Source: Malurus cyaneus samueli
Lineage: Eukaryota; Chordata; Aves; Passeriformes; Maluridae
Reading direction: 5' to 3'
Assembly (NCBI GenBank): GCA_009741485.1
Contig: CM019216.1
Location: 23,845,119-23,909,118 of the forward strand
DNA length: 64,000 nucleotides
The position numbers were made by a program, and so were the translations under genes. Shown piece after piece: positions 1 to 12,293 of the stretch (position 1 is its first letter; every line of letters starts with the position of its first letter). Under the pieces are notes generated by a model, which searched no databases, was not told the origin of the DNA, and saw only the letters and a program-made list of their open reading frames with translations.

Positions 1-3000
1 ATCTATTGATCTCAGCCCATGAATCCTGGACAGTGGTGATAGTTCAACAGACTTAGAAGCTCCTGGTAAAAAAATCAAAAAGTATATTACATTTTGGAAG
101 ATAATACGATTCTCCTACATCTTCTGTGTTACAGGTGAGCTGGAAATTGACACCTCTACGATATTTTATATCATGTCTACATTTTTAAATAAAGTTGTCA
201 GACTAAAGGTTTGGGAGGTAAATCTAACTGGCAGAAAGGTTTTGAGTGTCCTTTGCCTGACTTTCAAGTACATGGGGAGTAGTGTATGAACTTAACAACT
301 ACTAAATATCTCTTGGTGTGTCGGGACAGGCAGATATTCTCACTGAAATCCACCTTCACATTATATGGAAGGGAGGGAAAGAGAGAGGAAAACAAGGTTT
401 CACTGGGAAATTTAGAGTACAGTGCATTACTGTTAATGGGAAGTGTGTCAGATCAGATATCTTCTCCTGCCCAGTGAAATGCTTGTTTCCTTGTTCTCTT
501 TGTTACTGGACAGAGCATTTATTTTAAGTACCCTAAAAACTGTATTTTGACATCTGTATGAACAAATTTCTAAAATGAGCAGGGTTTCTAAATGTCCTCA
601 GAAAATGTGTAGTCTTTCATGGAATCCTGTAAATAATGCTCACAGACTCAGTTGGGAAGGACAGATGGTTGTTTATTTGAATCTGTCTTGAGGATCCATC
701 TTGTGCTCTGGGTTGTCATTATGGGGCAGGAGCAAAAGGAGTAACAAAGGTGGCTCTACAAACACATCGTCTGCTAATTAAGGCAAGGCACACCTTGACT
801 GTGTCACAATCTCTTATTTCTAAAACTAGAAACTGCACAACTTAATAAGGTACAGATGGCAGTCACCATAGTGAGAATCCTGCTTTTCTCTTTCTTCCAA
901 TTGCTTCTTGTGTCCATTTCAAAGTGTGCTTGAGGTGCCTCTTAGCTCGTTCAGGCATGGAGACTTATTGTGGGTTTCATTCCAGTCTGATTCTGAGACT
1001 CTGTCATGACCTCTTCCACTAGGTGACCCCATCCCACTATGTTCAGCCTAAAAATCAGACTGTTGTCATAAGGACAGAGCTTTCTGTCTGGAGAAGTTCT
1101 TTAGGAAGTCCATTAGAGAAGGACATATACAAAATGCATTGTTGGATGTGCAACTTTATCCCTGACTTATAGTACAAATTTTTAGATAATTGTATACTAA
1201 AGTACAGCATCAGAATGGTCTTGGGGATCGGTATTTTTGGTGCTCCTACTAAACCATAATCCCATGTTGTAGCACTGTGTATGTCAGTATTGTGCTAATT
1301 TTCTCTGCTGTTGGCAGAGCCTAGTTTGCAAAATTTGAAATCAGAGCTCTTGGACATCAAAAGGACTAAGGCCTCCAAACAAAACACATAAGTGCAGAAA
1401 GTTCCTGACAAATGGGAAGTAGAGAGAAGGTCTGGAACAGAAAGGCAGGGCTAAGAGGGGTGGTGGTGGCAGGCTGCCCAAACTCCACCTTCACTCTGTG
1501 CATGGGGTGAGCAGGGGAACCAGGCATGACTTGTGTGCTCTGCTCTAAAGCACACTGAATCCAGCCTGAGCTCACACCATCCACCCTGTCTGCTCATGGC
1601 CCTCCACCAAACACATTCTTCTTTTTGAAGGAAGGAAGAGAGTAAGGTTTGGCCAACACACACCATCAGATGCAGTCAGACAACAGTTTGCACCCTCTCT
1701 AAGAATTTCCACATTGATTCCTTAATAAGCCATAAAAAGCAATGGGAAACACTGCCTTTAACAGGAACAGAAATCTTGGTATTCTGCATTAAGCCACTAA
1801 GTACAATTTTTTCTCATCTCATGTTTTAGAATTTCAGTCAATCCCTGCAGAAGGAAGTAATGATAATTTTCTGGCTGAGCATGGACACTGTCTGCAAGGT
1901 TTTGTTAATTTTCTTCCTCTAAATCATGCACTGGGGACAGATGGATCCGTACTTTGAAGCAGTACTACTTATCTTCTTTGTTAGGTGTGCACATCGTATG
2001 TCTTGGTCATATCACTAGAGTATACTATTAAGCAAGATCTGAGACTTGAAGAAAACATTTTGAAATACACAGCTAACCAATTTTTTGGCACATTATTTTA
2101 CTGTATTGTATCATTATTTTTATTTTTGGCTCAGTAGGCAGGCATTTCTGTGAAGCTAAATGGTCAATAAGGTGCAGAAATACAAATTGTGTATTTAATG
2201 GTCCATTTGTTCTTTAAATCTCTGAAATGAGAAGTGTGTAGTTCTGAAAGTGGTCTCTTTGAAATCAAATAGGCTACTTGTGGCTCTAAGTGCCACTCAA
2301 CATGGATAAGTATGAACACATGTCCTGTCATAAATTTCAAAAGGAAATGTTTTTGTTGCAGGTTTTAAACAGATTAAGTATCCTGGAGGTAGCTCAAATT
2401 AGTAGAAAACATAACTGATGACTAAACTTAATAGCTTAATTATGTGACTATAAATTTGCTTTCTTGCATCAAATTATCAGTACCAGTTCCATCTGCATTA
2501 TAATACACTCCTCATAAACTTGATGTATTTGTCATTTAGTTGCCTGGGACATCAACTTACAAAGAAATTACAGGTTTATTCAGATGATATAAACCAATGT
2601 CATAGCAAGAGATTTCCAACTAGTTACTGTTTTTACATCAGAAGCAATATCTCCTGTGACAATTCACTCTTGTAGCAAAAGATGAGCTGAAATCTTTTCA
2701 AAAAAGTTGGATTACATTTGACGACAAGAATACCTGCCTACACAATGACATGAAGGGTGCAGCTAGTAATGTATAATTACTTGGAAGTGTTAAAATATAC
2801 TTGATGGGGTTCACGCTTAGGTGTGACAAATCCTTTTAAACATACTTCACAGGATATAAAAATACTTATAAAGTAATTTTCATCCACTCAAGTACCACTC
2901 ATTACAGCAGTTCTGGAACTAAACACAATTCTGGCAGGTATTTTCATCAGAAAAGAAAACATGGCTAAACAAAAATGCCTCTGGCCTTTGGAGTGCAGAA

Positions 3001-3882
3001 TTCTATATGTATACAACACTTTCTCACCCCATGAGAATCAGTGAAAATATGTGTCTTTTCTTGTTAAAATTTAATTTTTGTTTAAGTTGTGGAAAGTTGC
3101 TTTTCACAACTTTAGAAGTACTCTTAGCAATGCATAAGAGCACTTTCTGAATAATTGGCTGAAGGACCTTTTTATCTTTCAGCTCAACTGTGAAAAATAT
3201 GCCATTCCATATTTAATAAACATGCATCAACTGTCAACTTAATGGATGAGTGTGCGTGGTGTTTGTGCATAAAAAAGGGAATCATTTTTATTGCCTCATT
3301 TTAGCAACACGGATCAATATAAGATGTAAATGCAGCTTTCTTCTATTATTTTACACTATAAGGACAAAAAATAAATTTCCAAACTTATCAATTCTGACAG
3401 TTGCTGCGAAAGTAACTGGCTGAAAACAGGTAGTTTCAGCCTTACTTCTGGCATGTAATTCCCTTCCATAGTTCACCTCGATGGTGGATGACAATCAGAA
3501 ACAGGTATTTACTATCACAACTATTTTTTAAAATTTCCTTCTGGTTTTTCCCCAAACATTGTAAACTCGTAAGTATGAGATGCCTCTGACAAGTTATCAT
3601 CAGTAAAGGAAAATAAAGGGCACAAACAAGTTCAGAATAATACCAAATAGTAATTATTTGTAAGAAAAAACACATCTCATTTGCACAAATTTTAAAAGCA
3701 TAGTTGCTTACATTTTTGCTTCATCTGAATCTCTGTATATAAACTCTGACTGTCATTATTACTTTTTGACAATTTTTAAATTTTACAAAATATAATATGG
3801 AAAACAAACCAGAAAATTTTCATGAAAAACTAAGAAAAAAGAGTGTACTTTGAAGAAATAATGTAGAAGTACAAATGCTTAC
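1..3882 (-). other. KHDRBS2: KHDRBS2 intron, 3' of the exon (incomplete)
   Basis: AT-rich intron sequence following the exon in transcript order, running off the left edge of the window. I looked for the remaining C-terminal coding sequence of KHDRBS2 (a YYDYGHG-like stretch and a terminal PYGRY with stop) on the minus strand and saw none, so the last exon or exons lie outside. No repeat of a recognised family is visible. The short open frames at 286-527 and 1366-1666 lack any family resemblance. Minus-strand U/A-rich words occur about 100 nt after the donor (3773-3785). Confidence 0.8.
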
Positions 3883-3883
3883 C
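3877..3883 (-). promoter_or_regulatory. KHDRBS2: Splice donor of the KHDRBS2 exon
   Basis: On the minus strand the exon ends CACAAAG and the intron begins GTAAGC (GT at 3882-3881), close to the vertebrate donor consensus. The exon leaves AG of a split codon, so the next exon must start in phase 2. This is consistent with a serine in the family alignment. Confidence 0.9.
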
Positions 3884-3965
3884 TTTGTGTTTGGGTGGCA
3901 TAACTATTATCATATGCCTCATAGCTTGGATCATCATATTCACCCCCATATCCATCATCATATCC
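3883..3965 (-). CDS. KHDRBS2: KHDRBS2 (SLM-1) internal coding exon, tyrosine-rich C-terminal region (partial CDS)
   Basis: Read on the minus strand from 3965, the exon is in phase 0 and gives 27 complete codons plus two bases (AG) of a split codon. The peptide opens GYDDGYGGEYDD and closes YDNSYATQTQ. It has six tyrosines in 27 residues and no stop. This is the Tyr-rich tail of the STAR proteins. The ATQTQ ending plus a split serine codon (AG|N) fits KHDRBS2 rather than KHDRBS3 or Sam68, whose tails differ here. From remembered family length (about 350 residues) it covers roughly residues 270-298, downstream of the KH/QUA2 RNA-binding core. In the family this tail is a target for Src-type kinases and the protein controls alternative splicing in brain nuclei. 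It is bounded by good splice sites. At 83 nt, skipping it would shift the frame. Compared with the mammalian sequence as I remember it, there are a few conservative changes (for example PS and A within the middle). The gene identity is a recognition from memory, not a database match. Confidence 0.93.
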
Positions 3966-3982
3966 CTAAGGGGAAAACAGAA
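3966..3982 (-). promoter_or_regulatory. KHDRBS2: Splice acceptor of the KHDRBS2 exon
   Basis: On the minus strand the bases leading into the exon read TTCTGTTTTCCCCTTAG, a pyrimidine-rich tract ending in AG at 3967-3966. The next base (3965) begins the GGA glycine codon, which keeps the reading frame. This sets the 5' edge of the exon. Confidence 0.9.
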
Positions 3983-4404
3983 TACCACAGCTTAGCAGAT
4001 AGATAAATCAAAGCATACTATCAAGCTGTAAAAAAAAAAATTACATCAACACATGTATAGCATGTTTGCCCACCATCATGTGAAGCACGACTGAAGAGAA
4101 CTGTGAATTGTGAAAAGCGACCTGCACATTGCAAGAGTAAAGAAATCAGTCACTTATTTAAGAACTCAGCTTATTCACTGATAAACTGTGGTGCATTGTC
4201 CAAACCACAGTGCTTCAGTGGGATCTGTGTAGAATACTGATGAATTATAATAAAACCAACAATTTCCCAGCAGTTTGTTGCATAAATGATTCCATAAATA
4301 CCTACAGGTGAAATGAACGAATGGCAGGACAAACATATTGACTGTTCTACACTATTGAGAATGGTATTGTGATAAAATCTTAATATTCAGGCTATTAAAA
4401 ATGC

Positions 4405-4438
4405 AAAACAACAACAACAACAACAAAAAAACAACAAC
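4405..4438. repeat. (ACA)n-type microsatellite, interrupted
   Basis: About six CAA/ACA units, then a short A run, then two more units. It follows an AT-rich stretch. There is no retroelement body directly adjacent that would make it a tail. Confidence 0.85.
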
Positions 4439-7400
4439 CCAAACATAGCAATCTATGAGAAACAATACTTGTTAATCAAGTAATTGCATATTTTTATAAA
4501 TAACATAAAGTAAGCTCCTTCATTTTCACTAAGCACCCTACCCTTTTTAAAGCATGCTTTTCTGTGACAAATTTAGCCAACTCTTCAGTACAGGTTCATT
4601 CAATCTATTTTAAGCTCAGTTTGCCTAAGATAGACAAGTGACTTCAGAAGGTGGTTCAGCTCATCTAATGCCTGAATTTACTGAAGAAGACATGGTAACT
4701 GTGATCCATTGTAATCGTCTCTGAACCAAAGAATGCTCAGGAACCACACAATTAATAAACAAAGATATAATCCAAGGGATGGCTTCTGACGTGCTCTTTT
4801 CATAAGACAACAACAGAGTAGCTAAGAAATGCTGTATGGAATTTTTTTTTCTTTGTTTAGTTACATTGGAATGAAACATTTCGTTGTCACAAGAAAACCT
4901 TGCTGTTAAGGGAAATGCTAAAAGAAATAGAGGACCTACAAATCTTTGACTCCGTATTAATTACAGCAGAAGGCAATTTTTTCTCCCTACAAGCTATACA
5001 AAATTTAGTCAGGCTGGGGGAGAAAGGACAGCATGAGGCAGCTCCAAAATAACAGCAGTCCAATAAGCAATCACTATGTACACTATCATAACCACCCAAA
5101 CCACTGTGTTAATTTGGTACTTCATTATTTCTGCTAATTAAACTCCCTAGAGGTACTGAACAAGAGTTCACTGACACTCCCAAATTCAAGAAAACATTCT
5201 ATGGAGGAAGCATTCAGTAATGCTTCCTTAGTTCAAGCATGTGAAATTTGTCTGTTCCTTTGGGCTACCCAGCAGTGAGGGTAAGTGTGGATTCCATGTG
5301 GGAGATTCACCCCTGCGGTGCTGTGAGTCCTGAAGGCAGGACAGGACTCTGGATGGTGACTTCACCTCAGTGACTTCTTCAGACACTTCATCGACACTTC
5401 AGGCTGTGTCAGCTGTAGTAAGGGAAAGCCTTTCTGTGCACAAGGGAGTGACCATTTTGGAACTGGGAACAGTCTCTCCCAGAATCTAAAGTCCACACAA
5501 ACCCCATCATCTTCCATTTTGGGTGTTAATGCACCGTTTTGACTTGACTTCACTAATATAAACTCTTAGCAAAAAGACACAGCTAAAAACATATCCCTGC
5601 AGATGACATTGACATATTTACCATTAAACAGTTAAATACACAATCTTGCTCCTGGGGACAGGATGAGAGAAACAAAGCACTCCAGGAGACAGATGTTAGT
5701 CACATTGATTAGGATGCTGCTGAGTGGGATCCTGTTACTGCGAAGATGAGGGTGATCTGAGCTCCTATAAGAAGTCAAATAGCTGGAGGACAGACATTTC
5801 AGCTTGCTTACTGACCATCTGAGAGAACAGGAAAGGCAACAATTACAAATTAGCTCTCTCAGTTTCTTGATGCCTGAGGTAGATCAACATTCAGCAACAG
5901 CAGGGCAGAGAACACTTGCTAATATTTGACACCTCCATGGGTTCATGTTACAGATTTTAACAGCCTCCCTAAAGGCTCAGAGCAGGTCAATACAGCGCAA
6001 ATGATTTGAGTGGAACAGTTGGAAAATAGAGACTAAGTAAAAAAGCATAATAAACCTTTAAAAAATTCTGGATAATGTTCTTTTATGTGTGCCAATCTGT
6101 ATGAAAATTATCTCCTAATCCGACAGGTGAAGTCTGTGTGTAAGGCACATACCAGCATTTATTAAAAAGTTTAATATGATGTACTCAGACATTCACCATC
6201 CCTGAAGGCATCTAGAAGTGAGACCCAAAATAGCTCCTTTCACATCTTTGAACTGTCTTAAACTCACTGAGCAGTTTTCTCTTCTTTAACCTTCAGCTCC
6301 CCAGAACCCACAACCAATGTTTGAACATGTTTCTTGGATGGGCACTTGAGAGATGAAACACCCATCTCCCACCTAGACCGTGCTGAGATCAGTAGCTGTG
6401 AGTTTGAGGGTATCCAAATTCACATACTCTGTGCTCTGTTTGTGATGAGAATAATGTTCCAAAAGCAGATCTGTGTAAACCCCAACATCAGAACCCAGGA
6501 TGCCCTCCCCAAATGCAGTGCAATTTTTCACTCTGCACTAGAGTCAGCACTTCATGCACTTTCTAGGTATATTAGTGCTTCTATTAATAACAAACAAACA
6601 AACTTTTCCTGTGTACAAATTGTTTTGTCCCATGATAGCTGCCACTATCATTCAGAAAAAAAAGCCTACTGCAATGAACTGGAAAATATGCAATGAGGGA
6701 TTAGAAATAGTCAAAATCAAACTGATAGCCATTTCTAGGCTAGGTTTTTGGGCCAGGCTACTTTTATCTCAGGTATTTCTTAAAACAACTTTCCAAAACA
6801 TTAAAAAACCCCAACAAAAAGTTTTTGTTTTGTGTCAAGTGAAAAGAAAATGAGTCTTCCAATGACTAGGATTTGCTCTGGCCCTACAATGATACATGTT
6901 GGATGGGAGATAAAAGAACAGAAGTACATATTTGATGCTGCTATGGGACTAAGAATAAACTAATAAGTTAATTAACAATTATGGATGATTTTGAGGAGTT
7001 TTGGCGTTGTTTAGATTTGAAAAATAGCAACAAAAATGAAAAGTTAAGTAAAAATTTAAAACAGAGCTCAATTTAAAAAATAAGAACTGATTTTAAAATG
7101 AGCTTATTAAAGTATTTACTAGTCTCTTCCCACAAAGGAAAGACTGAAAAAACAGTTAGAAGAATCTCAGGACAGCATCTGAAATTAGCATGTGGAAGAC
7201 TCACTTCAGCAGGAAATACTCCTTATTCTACTACCAATAATGAAAATTACAGTCATGGAAAAAGGGATGTAGAAGCAAAAAGGGACATAATTGAAAAAAG
7301 GCTTATATTCTACTACCTGAGAAAAAGTTAAGTGCCAATTTAATTCCACACTCAAGAGACTGCTGAAAGAAATTCATTTATTTAGATTTACTCAAATCCT

Positions 7401-8424
7401 CTTCCATTTTCAGATGCTGAAAAAACATATTAGAAATACAAACAAAATTTTAAGTATCATTAGTTTTAAGAGTATCATAATACAACACAATCTGATCTCT
7501 TTAAACATGAATTTCCTTCTTAATGTTAAGACCCTGTTTCAAACAATAACAGCCTGCACTCAAATGCACCGAGTTTAAATCACCCCTTCTCTGAATAGCC
7601 TTGGAAAATAGAATTTTCACAGCATGCTCTGAAAAATGGTAGGTTTCAACTCTGTGAAACCCAGAAGGAAAATAATTCTAATGAAAACTGCTCTACTCAC
7701 AATATTTTATGTATGTCCTGGTAATACATGATAAAATACATTGTAAGAGAGAGATGAATGTGATTTGTTTTTTATAGAAAATAGCCCAACTCTTTCTAAA
7801 GTAGCAAACTGCAAAACATCTAGACTTTAAAAAAGGAAAAAAAACAAAACACAAACAACAGTAAGTCAGAATAAAGTGAGTTATGCAACTCAGTATTTTA
7901 GATGGCAAAGATGTGAGCATGAAAAAATACCTGCAGTCAGAGAACTAGAACAGCCCTTCCCATTACCTGCATCCAGCAGTACACAAAACTAAGTCCTGTA
8001 CCTCAGAGAAGTTGAGGGTATAAACAACTGCCTCTAGTTATAACCCTTAGGCAAAAGCAGGTCAGGGACCTTGGCACAGTTTTCACTATTTTTTTTTGCC
8101 TTGCTTCTGTGTTGCTGTCTCACTCTCCTTTCTGCTGTGACTTGGTCACATCCTTACCTTGGAAGGCCAAAAGCAAGCTTTCTACCACTAGGCTAGCAGT
8201 AGATACCCATAAGACATACGGAGTGGAAATAAAACATTTTTGGAGGATAACTCATACTACTGACATGCACTTGAAAACAAGTTGAATTGCTCTTTAAATG
8301 AGAGCTTTCTTTCCAATGACTATAAAGGAGCCCAGGACAGACGTGTTAGATTTAGATAACTGATCTTAAGGTATGCAAGCTGTTCATAATTTGAAGAAAT
8401 TTACTGCTCATATTGAGAGAAGTC

Positions 8425-9021
8425 CTAAGGGAAAGAATTTGGAGGTGTTGGTTGATAAGAACGTCCATGTGAGCAATGGCTTGGAGCCAGAAAGCCAAAC
8501 ACATCCTGGGCTACATCAAAAGCAGTGTGTTCAGCAAGGTGAGAGAGCAGATTCTGCACCATCCTTCCATCCTTCTAAGAGCTCACCTGGAGCACTGCAT
8601 CCAGTTTTGGGGTCTCCAGCACTAAATGGACATGGACCTGCTGGAATGAGTCCAGAAGAGGCCACCAAGGTGATCAGAGAGCTGGAGCTCTCCTGCTCTT
8701 AAGACAGGTTGAAAGAGCTGGGGTTTGTCATCCTGGAGAAGAGAAGGCTCTAGAAAGACCTTAGAGCACCTCACAGTACCTTAAGGGGCCCCATAAGAAA
8801 GCTGGAGAGGGACTTTTTACAAGGATATGTATATGACATAAGAAGCTGGTAAGGTTCTACCTGCCCAGAGAAGCTGTGGATACCCCATCCCTGGAAATGT
8901 TTGAGGTCCAGTTAACTGGATCAAGTGGGAGGAGTCCCTGCCTGTGACAGGGGGTTTGTCACTAGGTAATGTTTAAGGCTCCTTCCAACACAAACCCATC
9001 TGTGATTCCATGATTCTAAGG
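8425..9021 (+). mobile_element. CR1 LINE, 5'-truncated, internally deleted, 3' end intact
   Basis: Avian CR1 retrotransposon fragment in plus orientation. In the frame containing QKAKHILGYIKSS the copy retains the C-terminal part of ORF2 (reverse-transcriptase protein), continuing to LRAHLEHCIQFWG before hitting a TAA stop at about 8622; it is dead. Downstream come typical CR1 text (GCTGGAGAGGGACT, CCCAGAGAAGCTGTGG, CCATCCCTGGAAATG) and a 3' end with TTCCAACACAAACCCATC followed by the degenerate 8-mer tail ATTCCATGATTCTAAG. Around 8835-8865 a stretch of the usual CR1 sequence between the 'GAGAGGGACT' and 'GCCCAGAGAAGCTG' blocks is missing, so this copy carries an internal deletion. The 5' edge is approximate. 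The 109-codon open frame over its first half is out of frame with ORF2. Confidence 0.93.
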
Positions 9022-10517
9022 CGGGGGGCAGCTTTAAGTAGATGTAGAGGAACCTATCTCAGTGTATTACTTTTATGTAAGTTAGATAAATTGCAATTGA
9101 ATTCAATCAATTACAAAGAGGGATAAAAATAGTAATTATTTTAGATTTGGATTGTTCAGGTAGATACAGGTTAAAAACCTGTATTTAGAGCAGACAAATC
9201 TCATTGAAAGACCTGGGAAGTTACTCTATTGCTGAGCAAGGATTCTCCAAACTTCAATTTATATTTATAAACTGAAATTCTGACTAAATTATTCCATAAA
9301 ATACATATGCATCGTAGTTGGCCAAGGATTCTTCAGCTATACCGCCAGGATCAGAAAAATGAAATATTTATCAGTTTTTTGAGGATTATATATATATCTC
9401 CTGCACTGGAAGGTTTACCAAGCATTTTGAAGATGAACTAAAAAATAAGTAAAGTGCCACTATATCCATCAAAATTGTAATTAGCAATAATAATAAAGCT
9501 GAAATTAAAATTGGAATATCAATTAATTTAAAAATCAGAGCTCTATGTTGTGAATTCATAAATGCAATGTATGAACTAGAGTCTACAGTGGTGAGATAAC
9601 CCGGAGCAGTCAAGCTCACCAGAGGCAATGAAGTTGTCTCAACACATACGACCTCTTAATAAGATTAGTCTTCCTCACACCAGCTATTGCAAACACCTTC
9701 ATAAATGAATGGTAAAACATAAAGAGGGGAAAAATTTACATATGCTCATAGAAATATAACTGAAGTTTCAGTATAATCACAGTCATGAAGATTCTCAAAA
9801 TTCAAAGCAGAGGACATTCACACCCTCATATTTCAATGGTTTAAATAAATGTCATGTTGAATGGTTAGGGAATTAACAATGAGTGAAACTGAACAAGTTT
9901 ACTTGGAGATAAAGATAGGGCAGGGGACATAGAAGCAAACAGAAGTACTGTGCCAAAGCAGTCACAGTAAAAGGGAATCTCAAATACTTTCAAAAATTGC
10001 TATGTACTCTCCTAAATGTAGGCTTAATTTCTTTTCTTTCCTATTTTTTTTTTCAACTAAATGCAAAATGAATAAACATCACTTAAAATACATTTTGGTC
10101 TGCTGAAAATCAGAATGAAAATGCAAAAGAAAATCGCATAGAGAAGAGACTTTTCTAACTCCTTCCATATTTGCAAGACTAGAGTACAACACAATTTGCT
10201 GCTGCAATTATACTACAGCATTCATCTGATTAACACCTTTCTCCAAATCCTTCTGTTTGTTCTCCTATGCTCAAGAAGCCACACTAATACTTCTAATTCT
10301 CATGTAAAAGCTCTGCACAGTCAGCTCCTGCTTACATCCATTTAACTTGTTGCACTTTAACTTTGCTGTCATCGACTCTGAAACCCTTTCCTGTCCCATT
10401 TACTCGTGATGTTTTTCATATTGCCTCTCCTAGGGAATGGAATCCTAACCAGAGCAACAATCATTTACTCAGCTCCCACATCACAGGAATGTCCTGCAGA
10501 AACATCTCTCTTCCATT

Positions 10518-10605
10518 ACCTATTTTAGTAACAAACAACAAGTTTGTTGTAACAAGTTTGTTGTTTAGTAACAAACAACCTATTTTAGTAACAAGCAGCA
10601 AGTGG
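10518..10605. repeat. Local 60-bp duplication with internal inverted arms
   Basis: ACCTATTTTAGTAACAA occurs at 10518 and again at 10578, exactly 60 bases apart. Between them AACAAAC (10530-10536) and GTTTGTT (10542-10548) form a hairpin, AACAAGTTTGTTGT is partly repeated, and TTTAGTAACAAACAAC recurs at 10564. The whole is a nested direct/inverted repeat of the kind left by replication slippage or template switching. Confidence 0.85.
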
Positions 10606-12275
10606 AGAAGAAAAATAATACGATTTTATCTTCTTTATGTATTTGTAGTAAGTTGCATTTTTGCATTTGTCTACGACTGAGATCCCTGGAGAAAGAATTT
10701 TTAATTGGTATTTTTCCTAATGACTTGTACTGCTTTACATAGTATTCGAGTGATAATATATTACAGAAGCGTGTTGCACTGGTGACATATCACATAAATG
10801 TCATTTAAATCAAAGATTTATATTTCCTGTAAACTGAAATGAACCGAGTAGAAGGCAGCCTTCAGCTGCCAAGGGAGGCTGGGCTGCAATACACCCACTA
10901 TTGGTTTTAATCTCTTTATCACAGCTAATATTCCTCTTTACAAAATTACTAGCAAAGCAGATGGTGAACTTCTTGCGCATCCTGATGCTCCCTCAGCTCA
11001 GTAGATAGAGACAGAGAGCAATAAATGGAGCTGGCATAAAATGTGTCCATGGAGGAGTAAGATTTGGTGAATCAAGATACAGAAATTACAAATTTCCACT
11101 GAAGAGTGACAACTCTTATGCCCAAGTTTAGTAACTTATAGTTGGTTTAAAGCATCTCACAGTGGTCTGACTTGCTAGACACAACGTCTTATATATTCAG
11201 TAAACCCTATAATGATCTAGAAAATTATATTTCCAGGGCTTGAATGGCTGGGAATTCCAACAAATTTTACTTTTTGTTTTCCAGCCCTTGAAAACTGGAT
11301 AGTCCATCTCAGAACGTTTAAATGTTCAAGTTAGTGCTATGTACTAGCAAAGAGCAGAAATGTTTTCTGTGCTTTACAGGATCTTAAACTGCATTTAATT
11401 TTAAGCCAAATTTCACTGTGATGTATTATTAATGCTGAAAGTAGGCTATTTAAATACAACTTGGCCAAACACAAGATTCTGTGCTCTGGTAAATACATCC
11501 TCAAATTATATAACTTGCCCATGTCTCTGAATTTGCAGAATTCCCTGAAGAAAAGGCTTATAGGAGTCATGCTGATTAACAGCTATACAATTTTACTGCA
11601 GCACTGAAGAGAATAAAAGCTCCACAAAAATAGCATTTTATTTTTTATGTCAAGAAAAGAAAATACAAAGGTTAATTCCTTGTGCAACCATATTGTTTTT
11701 GATCTGCTTTTATCCTCTATTTAAATATATTTAACTATGAAGAATTCCATGAATTAGTAATACATAACAGTCAACAGATCTTAAAGTGCTCAAAACCCAA
11801 GACAAATAAAGATTTATTTATTTATTAATCCTGAAGCTGGTCTAGATGAGTGTTCAGGCATTCATAATGTTGGAATCCTTATATCCTAGTATTTGGCAGA
11901 CACCCCATACCTTTTTCATAAATTACAGGTCTTGCTTATCAAATTTCAAATGTCCTAGATTCTTACAAAGAGAGTTCATCACATATATTTTTGAATTTAA
12001 TTTTATAGGAAAATATATCTAAAATTAGTTTGGACAATTGTCTTCAGTACATGATCTACACATTTTTGAGTCAATACATACACATTTAAACTCTTATATT
12101 CATTTTTCTTACCTTACGAAAGACCCTACAGGAGTATTTAGAAGCCATAACAATGGTAACTCTTATTTAGCACTGTTTTAAGACATACAGATAAACAGTA
12201 TTTCATCAGTACCATGATAACCTCTGATTAGATCTTTTAAGCTGTAACCTGAATAATGTTTTCCATACATATATC

Positions 12276-12293
12276 TGTGTGTGTGTATGTATG
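12276..12293. repeat. Short TG / TATG simple repeat
   Basis: About five TG units followed by two TATG units. It is too short to be strongly polymorphic. Confidence 0.6.

Larger units (their letters stand above)
3966..8424. other. Intronic stretch without recognised genes
   Basis: AT-rich sequence with scattered homopolymers and an ACA-type repeat at 4.4 kb. A slightly more GC-rich patch lies near 5270-5560 but shows no family resemblance. An open frame of 120 codons at 6334-6696 looks random: biased to no domain, no initiation context, no homology recognised. Confidence 0.6.

Noticed and set aside
1..3882. Final KHDRBS2 coding exon
   Set aside because: Searched the minus strand for the YYDYGHG-like and PYGRY-stop segments; none found, so it must lie outside the window.
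3883..3965. Assignment of the exon to KHDRBS3 or KHDRBS1
   Set aside because: The YATQTQ end with a split serine codon and the DDGYGGEYDD start fit KHDRBS2 better than the remembered tails of the paralogues.
6334..6696. 120-codon open frame on plus strand
   Set aside because: No domain, no family resemblance, no splice or promoter context; expected by chance in 64 kb and composition-neutral.
8373..8702. 109-codon open frame on plus strand
   Set aside because: Overlaps a CR1 but is out of frame with ORF2; the real ORF2 frame has a stop near 8622.
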